Source of the DNA: Rhizobium sp. PP-CC-3A-592 | Lineage (GTDB): Bacteria > Pseudomonadota > Alphaproteobacteria > Rhizobiales > Rhizobiaceae | Assembly: GCF_003217095.1 (NCBI RefSeq) | Contig: NZ_QJSR01000004.1 | Span: 310,001-374,000 of the forward strand | DNA: 64,000 bases | Direction: 5' to 3' | In this document: positions 58,415-64,000 of the stretch, piece by piece | How the letters are laid out: every line of letters begins with the position of its first letter | Position numbering within the stretch: position 1 is the first letter of the stretch | Notes under the pieces: model-generated | The model's database searches: none | The model's input: only the letters and a program-made list of their open reading frames with translations | Told to the model about the DNA's origin: nothing | Position numbers and translations under genes: made by a program

Positions 58415-58511
58415 TTCTGGTCGCGTCGTCTTGTGATGGAATGGACCTGTTCCCACATCGAAGAGAGCGGGTTCGACGATCGAACCCCTCCATAGATGAG
58501 GACCAATCCCC

Positions 58512-58964
58512 ATGAATCAGAATGCCTTGATCCGTCCTGACTGGACGCCCGCGACCATTGCGTTGATGGTTCTCGGCTTCGTCGTTTTTTGGCCGCTCGG
58601 CTTGGCCATGCTCGCCTACATTCTGTTCGGCGAACGCCTGAAATCCTTCAAGCGCGACGCGAACGCCTCCGTCGATACCGTCTTTTCCACCTTCAGGGGT
58701 GGCTTCGGCGGCTTTGGCAAGACGGGTTTTTCGCGCAGCACGTTCCGCGCCGGCAATACCGGCAACGTCGCTTTCGACGACTGGCGCGAAGCCGAACTGG
58801 CGCGTCTCGATGAAGAGCGCCGCCGTCTGGACGATATGCGCGAAGATTTCGACGCCTATGTCCGCGAGCTGCGCCGCGCCAAGGATCAGGATGATTTCGA
58901 CCGCTTCATGCGCGAGCGCAACAACCCGTCGAATGGCCCGGTCACCGGCTATACCGGTAACTGA
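58512..58964 (+). CDS. DUF2852 membrane protein
   Basis: 150 residues. One membrane segment (WTPATIALMVLGFVVFWPLGLAMLAYILFG) is followed by a Gly/Phe/Arg-rich linker and a charged helical C-terminus (DDWREAELARLDEERRRLDDMREDFDAYVREL), probably a coiled coil. DUF2852 is an alphaproteobacterial family of unknown function. Monocistronic: terminators lie on both sides. Membrane topology suggests a small inner-membrane scaffold; this is inference. Confidence 0.85.
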   Translation: MNQNALIRPDWTPATIALMVLGFVVFWPLGLAMLAYILFGERLKSFKRDANASVDTVFSTFRGGFGGFGKTGFSRSTFRAGNTGNVAFDDWREAELARLDEERRRLDDMREDFDAYVRELRRAKDQDDFDRFMRERNNPSNGPVTGYTGN

Positions 58965-59011
58965 TCCTGGACGCGCCGTGTGACCTCAGGCGCGCTTTGA
59001 CGCAGATACAG

Positions 59012-59045
59012 GCCGGCCTTTCCTTTGCGGGAAGGCCGGCTTTTT
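59012..59045 (+). terminator. Terminator after the DUF2852 gene
   Basis: GCCGGCCTTTCC / GGGAAGGCCGGC stem followed by TTTTT. Confidence 0.9.
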
Positions 59046-59093
59046 CATCTCCAATTTGCGGCATAAGGCCCGCGAATCATCTATCAGGAACCG

Positions 59094-59873
59094 ATGTTTC
59101 CTCTACTGCTCAAGCCTGTTCGCCGGAAGAAGCCCGTCGCACCTGTCCGGCCGGTGACGAAGACCGTCGTGAAGACGCTGACCGTCGACGGGCGGCCGGT
59201 TCCTCTGACGATCCGGCAGAACCCGCGCGCAACAAGGATGACGCTGCGGATCGAGCCCGGCGGCCGTGCCCTCAAGATGACCATTCCCACCGGCTTGCCC
59301 GAACGCGAAATCACGCAGTTTCTCGACCGTCATCAGGCGTGGCTGGCCAGCCGTCTCGCACGCTTCTCCGGCGAAAGCGTGCTGGAGGAGGGCGGCATGA
59401 TCTTCGTGCGCGGCGTGGCGCACCGTATCGAGCGCACGGGCCGGCTCCGCGGCGTGACGGAAAGCGTCGTGGTCGATGACGAGGCGGTGCTGCGGGTCAG
59501 CGGCGCGCCGGAACATCTTGGCCGACGCATCGCCGATTTCCTGAAGAAGGAAGCCCGCAAGGATCTGGAGCACTTGGCGCCTGCCCATGCGCTGCATGTC
59601 GGCCGACGGATCAAGTCGCTGACGCTGCGCGACACGCGGAGCCGCTGGGGCTCGTGCGCGGTGGATGGCGCGCTAAATTTTTCCTGGCGGATCGTTATGG
59701 CACCGCCTTACGTCATCGATTACCTCGCCGCCCATGAGGTCGCGCACCTCAAGGAAATGAACCACGGCCCAAACTTCTGGGCGCTCTGCGAGCGGCTTTG
59801 CCCGCGCACGGCCGACGCTCGTCACTGGCTGAAGCGCAACGGTACGCTGCTCCACGCCATCGACTTCACCTGA
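59094..59873 (+). CDS. YgjP/SprT-type M48-like metallopeptidase (DUF45)
   Basis: 259 residues. A beta-rich N-terminal part (RQNPRATRMTLRIEPGGRALKMTIP) precedes SRWGSCAVDGALNFSWR and the zinc motif AAHEVAHLKEMNHGPNFW, in which His214, Glu215, His218 and His224 are the expected ligands and base. The family is annotated either as a zinc peptidase or as YgjP-type protein with reported UTP pyrophosphatase activity. The start ATG 59094 has no strong Shine-Dalgarno. It is followed by trpF at a 75-nt gap. Confidence 0.88.
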   Translation: MFPLLLKPVRRKKPVAPVRPVTKTVVKTLTVDGRPVPLTIRQNPRATRMTLRIEPGGRALKMTIPTGLPEREITQFLDRHQAWLASRLARFSGESVLEEGGMIFVRGVAHRIERTGRLRGVTESVVVDDEAVLRVSGAPEHLGRRIADFLKKEARKDLEHLAPAHALHVGRRIKSLTLRDTRSRWGSCAVDGALNFSWRIVMAPPYVIDYLAAHEVAHLKEMNHGPNFWALCERLCPRTADARHWLKRNGTLLHAIDFT

Positions 59874-59948
59874 TCGCGTCCTTCGACAACGGCGCGGGCC
59901 CTTGTTTTGGCTCGACTCGCAGGCCGATTCATGCAAATGCGGTGCCTT

Positions 59949-60623
59949 ATGACCATCGATGTCAAGATCTGCGGATTGAAGACCGCCGAAGCCGTCGACA
60001 AGGCGGTTGCCTTGGGCGCGAACCATGTCGGCTTTATATTTTTCGAGAAGAGCCCGCGCAATATCGAGCCGGACGATGCCGCACGACTTGCCGACCGGAT
60101 CCGCGGCCGGGCGAAGATCGTTGCCGTGACGGTGGATGCGGATAACGACACGCTGGACGAAATCGTCTCGTCGCTCGACCCCGACATCCTGCAGCTTCAC
60201 GGCCACGAGACGGCGAGCCGCGCGCTGGACATCCGTGCCATCTACGGCCGGCCGGTCATGAAGGCCTTTTCGGTTCGCGAAGCTGATGATCTGCGCGCCG
60301 TGGATGCTTATATCGGCATTGCCGACACGTTCCTGTTCGACGCCAAGGCGCCCAAGGGTTCCGACCTGCCGGGCGGCAATGGCGTGTCGTTCGATTGGAC
60401 ACTCCTCGACGCGCTTGATGCCGAGGTGGATTACATGCTTTCCGGCGGCCTGAACGCCGGAAATATCCGCGAGGCCCTTCAGATGACCGGCACGCGCGCA
60501 ATCGACATCTCCTCCGGAGTGGAGAGCGCGCCCGGCGTCAAGGATCTCGGGCGGATGGAAGAGTTTTTCGATGCCGTTGCACAGGCTTGCACAGAGCCTT
60601 TCCGGTCAAGGAGCACGACGTGA
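59949..60623 (+). CDS. trpF: Phosphoribosylanthranilate isomerase
   Basis: 224 residues. A TIM-barrel enzyme of tryptophan synthesis. The family start [10 protein letters not shown], with Cys as general base, and the C-terminal phosphate-binding [13 protein letters not shown] and [15 protein letters not shown] are intact. ATG 59949 is placed at the conserved N-terminus; upstream in-frame ATGs (59931, 59937) would add a few residues. Its stop overlaps the trpB GTG start (GTGA). Confidence 0.95.
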   Translation: MTIDVKICGLKTAEAVDKAVALGANHVGFIFFEKSPRNIEPDDAARLADRIRGRAKIVAVTVDADNDTLDEIVSSLDPDILQLHGHETASRALDIRAIYGRPVMKAFSVREADDLRAVDAYIGIADTFLFDAKAPKGSDLPGGNGVSFDWTLLDALDAEVDYMLSGGLNAGNIREALQMTGTRAIDISSGVESAPGVKDLGRMEEFFDAVAQACTEPFRSRSTT

Positions 60624-61840
60624 ATCAGACCCCTCTACCCAATTCCTTCCGTTCCGGCCCCGACGAGGATGGTCGTTTCGGCATTTTCGGTGGCCGCTTC
60701 GTTGCGGAAACGCTGATGCCGCTGATCCTCGAGCTTGAAGCCGAATGGGAGAAGGCAAAGACCGATCCCGCCTTCAAGGCCGAGCTGGAACACCTCAACA
60801 CCCATTATACCGGCCGTCCGAGCCCGCTCTATTTTGCCGAGCGGCTGACGGAGGAACTGGGTGGCGCGAAGATCTACTTCAAGCGCGACGAGCTGAACCA
60901 CACCGGCTCGCACAAGATCAACAATTGCCTCGGACAGATCCTGCTCGCCAAGCGTATGGGCAAGACCCGCATCATCGCGGAAACCGGTGCGGGCCAGCAT
61001 GGCGTGGCGACAGCCACTGTTGCGGCCCGCTTCGGCCTTCCCTGCGTGGTCTATATGGGCGCGACCGACGTCGAGCGCCAGTCGCCGAACGTCTTCCGCA
61101 TGAAGCTGCTCGGTGCCGAAGTGCGCCCCGTCACAGCCGGTCACGGCACGCTGAAGGATGCCATGAACGAGGCCCTGCGCGACTGGGTCACCAATGTGGA
61201 CGACACCTATTATCTGATCGGCACCGCCGCCGGCCCGCATCCCTATCCGGAAATGGTACGCGACTTCCAGGCCGTCATCGGCTGGGAAACGCGCGAGCAG
61301 ATGCTGGCCATGGAAGGCCGCCTGCCGGACATGCTGATTGCTGCCGTCGGCGGCGGCTCCAATGCCATCGGTCTCTTCCATCCGTTCCTGGACGATGCCA
61401 GCGTCAAGATCGTCGGCGTGGAAGCGGGCGGCAAGGGTCTCGATGGCGAGGAGCACTGCGCTTCGCTGACGGCGGGCTCGCCGGGCGTTCTCCATGGCAA
61501 CCGCACCTACCTGCTGCAGGACAAGGACGGGCAGATCAAGGAAGGCCATTCGATCTCTGCCGGCCTCGATTATCCCGGCATCGGGCCCGAGCATTCCTGG
61601 CTGAAGGATGCCGGCCGCGTCGAATACGTGCCGATCATGGACCACGAGGCGCTCGAAGCCTTCCAGCTTCTGACCCGCCTTGAGGGCATCATTCCCGCAC
61701 TCGAGCCGAGCCATGCGCTCGCCGAAGTCATCAAGCGGGCGCCGACGATGGACAAGGACCAGATCATCGTGATGAACCTCTGCGGTCGCGGCGACAAGGA
61801 CATCTTCACCGTCGGCAAGCTGCTCGGAATGGGACTGTAA
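60620..61840 (+). CDS. trpB: Tryptophan synthase beta chain
   Basis: 406 residues from GTG 60620, which follows AAGGAG with a 6-nt spacer and overlaps the trpF stop by 4 nt. PLP Lys99 lies in [16 protein letters not shown]. The pyridoxal-phosphate loop [18 protein letters not shown] and the C-terminal [14 protein letters not shown] follow. It condenses indole and serine. An in-frame ATG at 60587 lies inside trpF and lacks a ribosome-binding site. Confidence 0.97.
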   Translation: MNQTPLPNSFRSGPDEDGRFGIFGGRFVAETLMPLILELEAEWEKAKTDPAFKAELEHLNTHYTGRPSPLYFAERLTEELGGAKIYFKRDELNHTGSHKINNCLGQILLAKRMGKTRIIAETGAGQHGVATATVAARFGLPCVVYMGATDVERQSPNVFRMKLLGAEVRPVTAGHGTLKDAMNEALRDWVTNVDDTYYLIGTAAGPHPYPEMVRDFQAVIGWETREQMLAMEGRLPDMLIAAVGGGSNAIGLFHPFLDDASVKIVGVEAGGKGLDGEEHCASLTAGSPGVLHGNRTYLLQDKDGQIKEGHSISAGLDYPGIGPEHSWLKDAGRVEYVPIMDHEALEAFQLLTRLEGIIPALEPSHALAEVIKRAPTMDKDQIIVMNLCGRGDKDIFTVGKLLGMGL

Positions 61841-61844
61841 GAAC

Positions 61845-62684
61845 ATGAGCGCACGTTTCGACAGGACCTTCGCCAAGGCCGCCGCCGAGCACCGTCCGGT
61901 GCTCGTCACCTATATCATGGGGGGCGATCCGGATTTCGACACATCCCTGTCGATTATGAAGGCGCTGCCCTCTGCCGGCTCCGATATCATCGAGCTTGGC
62001 ATGCCCTTTTCCGACCCGATGGCGGACGGCCCGGCGATCCAGCTTGCCGGTCAGCGCGCGCTGCGCGGCGGCCAGACGCTCGAAAAGACGCTGGAGCTCG
62101 CCCGTCAGTTCCGCAAGACGGATACGGACACGCCGATCGTCATGATGGGCTACTACAATCCGATCTACATCTATGGCGTGGACCGGTTTCTCGATAACGC
62201 GCTTGCTGCCGGCATCGATGGCCTGATCGTCGTCGATCTGCCGCCGGAAATGGATGACGAGCTTTGCCTGCCCGCCCTCAAGAAGGGCATCAGCTTCATC
62301 CGGCTCGCAACCCCGACGACAGACGGACGGCGTCTGCCCAAGGTTCTCGAAAACACCTCGGGCTTCGTCTATTACGTCTCCATGAACGGCATCACCGGTT
62401 CGGCCCTGCCGGAACCGGCACTGGTCGGCGGCGCCGTGGCGCGCATCAAGGAACATACCAACCTGCCGGTCTGCGTCGGCTTCGGTGTCAAGACGGCAGA
62501 GCATGCCCGTGCCATCGGCGCCTCCGCCGACGGCGTGGTTGTGGGTACGGTCATTATCAATCAGGTCGCATCCAGCCTGACCGAAGACGGTCAGGCCACG
62601 GGCGCGACCGTTCCGGGCGTCGAAGCTCTCGTTCGTGGCCTTTCGGCCGGTGTCCGGGCCGCACGTCTTGCCGCAGCCGAATAA
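61845..62684 (+). CDS. trpA: Tryptophan synthase alpha chain
   Basis: 279 residues. It cleaves indole-3-glycerol phosphate. The catalytic Glu50 is in [17 protein letters not shown], with Asp61 also placed. The mobile loop and [20 protein letters not shown], and the phosphate-binding [17 protein letters not shown], are intact. It begins 4 nt after trpB, so trpF-trpB-trpA form one operon, and accD follows by 49 nt. Confidence 0.97.
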   Translation: MSARFDRTFAKAAAEHRPVLVTYIMGGDPDFDTSLSIMKALPSAGSDIIELGMPFSDPMADGPAIQLAGQRALRGGQTLEKTLELARQFRKTDTDTPIVMMGYYNPIYIYGVDRFLDNALAAGIDGLIVVDLPPEMDDELCLPALKKGISFIRLATPTTDGRRLPKVLENTSGFVYYVSMNGITGSALPEPALVGGAVARIKEHTNLPVCVGFGVKTAEHARAIGASADGVVVGTVIINQVASSLTEDGQATGATVPGVEALVRGLSAGVRAARLAAAE

Positions 62685-62733
62685 TCGCCCACATTCAGGG
62701 CAATGACAGGCTGAACGATTTCAGGAGTTTCAT

Positions 62734-63660
62734 GTGAACTGGATTACCAACTACGTTCGCCCGAAGATCAATTCGATGCTCGGCCGCCGCGAGGTTCCGG
62801 AAAACCTTTGGATCAAGTGCCCGGAAACGGGCGAGATGGTATTCCATCGCGATCTCGAGGAGAACAAGTGGGTCATCCCCGCCTCCGGCTTCCACATGAA
62901 GATGCCGGCAAAGGCGCGCCTGAAGGACCTGTTCGATGAGGGCGTCTTCGAGACGCTGCCGCAGCCGAAGGTGGCGCAGGATCCGCTGAAGTTCCGCGAT
63001 AGCAAGAAATACACCGATCGCCTGCGCGACAGCCGTGCCAAGACCGAGATGGAGGACACGATCCTTGCCGGTGTCGGCACCGTCGAAGGCCTGAAGCTCG
63101 TGGCCGTCGTGCATGAATTTGCCTTCATGGGCGGTTCGCTCGGCATTGCCGCCGGCGAGGCGATCATCAAGGCCTTCGAGCGCGCCATCTCCGAGAAGTG
63201 CCCGCTCGTCATCTTCCCGGCCTCGGGTGGCGCCCGCATGCAGGAAGGCATCCTCTCGCTCATGCAGCTGCCACGCACCACCGTTGCCGTGCAGATGCTG
63301 AAGGAGGCAGGTCTTCCCTACATCGTGGTTCTGACGAACCCGACCACGGGCGGCGTCACGGCGTCCTATGCCATGCTCGGCGATCTGCATCTGGCGGAGC
63401 CTGGTGCCGAGATCTGCTTTGCCGGCAAGCGCGTCATTGAGCAGACCATCCGCGAAAAGCTCCCCGAGGGCTTCCAGACGTCGGAATATCTGATGGATCA
63501 CGGCATGATCGACATGGTCATCAAGCGCCATGACATTCCCTCGACGCTCGCACGCTTGCTGAAGATCATGCTCAAGAAGCCGGTCGATGCGGTCAAGCGG
63601 ACCGTCGAGCCGGAAATCGTGGTTCCCCCGGCAGCGGTGCCGGTTGCGGCCAGCGTTTAA
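62734..63660 (+). CDS. accD: Acetyl-CoA carboxylase carboxyltransferase beta subunit, without zinc-ribbon cysteines
   Basis: 308 residues. It transfers the carboxyl group from biotin to acetyl-CoA, together with AccA. The crotonase core ([65 protein letters not shown]) is intact. In E. coli the N-terminus has a four-Cys zinc ribbon; here only one Cys remains ([20 protein letters not shown], then no further Cys). The start is GTG 62734 after AGGAG at 62723-62727; the overlapping ATGTGA is a start-stop unit just ahead. The coupling trpFBA-accD-folC is the common rhizobial arrangement. Confidence 0.95.
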   Translation: MNWITNYVRPKINSMLGRREVPENLWIKCPETGEMVFHRDLEENKWVIPASGFHMKMPAKARLKDLFDEGVFETLPQPKVAQDPLKFRDSKKYTDRLRDSRAKTEMEDTILAGVGTVEGLKLVAVVHEFAFMGGSLGIAAGEAIIKAFERAISEKCPLVIFPASGGARMQEGILSLMQLPRTTVAVQMLKEAGLPYIVVLTNPTTGGVTASYAMLGDLHLAEPGAEICFAGKRVIEQTIREKLPEGFQTSEYLMDHGMIDMVIKRHDIPSTLARLLKIMLKKPVDAVKRTVEPEIVVPPAAVPVAASV

Positions 63661-63668
63661 GTTCAGCG

Positions 63669-64000
63669 ATGACCGTCGAGGCAAGCGAAGCCACGCAGGA
63701 GATCGACAAGCTCCTTGCTCTTCATCCCAAAGGCTTCGATCTGTCGCTGGAGCGCGTGACGCGCCTCCTCGAAAGGCTTGGCAATCCGCAGGACCGGCTG
63801 CCGCCCGTCATTCATGTGGCCGGCACCAACGGCAAGGGATCGGTCTCGGCCTTCTCCAGGGCGATCCTGGAGGCGGTGGGTCTCTCCGTCCACGTCCACA
63901 CCTCGCCGCACCTCGTCACCTGGCATGAGCGCTATCGCCTCGGCGTCAAGGGCGGGCGCGGCGCCTATGCCACGGATGCGGTTCTCGCAGATGCGGTGCG
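63669..64000 (+). CDS. folC: Dihydrofolate synthase / folylpolyglutamate synthase, N-terminal part (3' truncated by window)
   Basis: The frame is open from ATG 63669 to the end of the window (about 110 codons). It adds glutamate to dihydropteroate and folates. The start ATQEIDKLLALHPKGFDLSLERV and the Mur-ligase-like P-loop VIHVAGTNGKGSVSAFSRAIL, followed by TSPHLVTWHERYRL, are typical of FolC. It lies 8 nt after accD, in the same operon. The C-terminal domains are outside the window. Confidence 0.9.
   Translation, partial: MTVEASEATQEIDKLLALHPKGFDLSLERVTRLLERLGNPQDRLPPVIHVAGTNGKGSVSAFSRAILEAVGLSVHVHTSPHLVTWHERYRLGVKGGRGAYATDAVLADAV

Overview
The window is a stretch of high-GC alphaproteobacterial core chromosome. 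Gene content and order point to the Rhizobiaceae (Rhizobium/Agrobacterium/Sinorhizobium group): a cyclic beta-1,2-glucan synthase, the run hemE / origin / PPSR-maf-aroE-coaE-dnaQ, secB-fxsA-Tim44-mltA-smr-xre-gyrB, and trpFBA-accD-folC are all in the order I know from Agrobacterium and Sinorhizobium main chromosomes. The assignment rests on protein families and synteny read by eye; I cannot name a genus. No tRNA, rRNA, insertion sequence, prophage, CRISPR array or genomic-island signature was seen.

Layout. 1-8.3 kb: the C-terminal part of ndvB/chvB, an OpgC-like glucan-modifying membrane protein, leuB and a PAP2 phosphatase. 8.3-14.5 kb: an MHS-type transporter with a large periplasmic insertion, asd, a MltB-type lytic transglycosylase, a beta-carbonic anhydrase and a pyridoxal kinase. 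14.7-21 kb: the giant NAD-dependent glutamate dehydrogenase coupled to a UMF1-type MFS protein. 21-27 kb, minus strand: purH, a heparinase II/III-like protein, an RsmB-family methyltransferase and htpX. 27-35.4 kb: a DUF1674 (SdhAF4-like) protein, acs, trcR, a YggS protein, and leuS-lptE-holA. 35.4-44.2 kb, all minus strand: hemE-hemJ, rho, mnmE, mnmG-rsmG-parA-parB. 44.2-44.6 kb: a non-coding region with DnaA boxes, an AT-rich stretch and GANTC sites, which I call as the chromosomal origin. 44.6-55.1 kb: PPSR, maf-aroE-coaE, dnaQ, secB, fxsA, Tim44-like, mltA-smr-xre and gyrB. 55.2-64 kb: a nitroreductase, an HpaI-type aldolase, a PHB depolymerase, a DUF2852 protein, a YgjP-type metallopeptidase, trpFBA, accD and the start of folC.

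The centre of the window is the replication and segregation hub. Genes on both sides of the putative oriC point away from it. ParA and ParB are encoded 7 to 9 kb to its left, and five near-perfect 16-bp parS sites are spread over about 34 kb (11.8, 27.0, 37.7, 39.7 and 46.1 kb). Two of them lie inside coding sequence and are read in the same frame, giving the peptide Ser-Arg-Glu-Thr in both RsmG and AroE.

I found no convincing undescribed multi-gene system; most of the window is conserved housekeeping sequence. The observations most worth checking are the origin and parS architecture, the three GATTC sites in the gyrB leader, the transporter with a roughly 190-residue periplasmic domain, the AccD that lacks zinc-ribbon cysteines, the MltA-like enzyme without a visible signal peptide, and a few leader hairpins.
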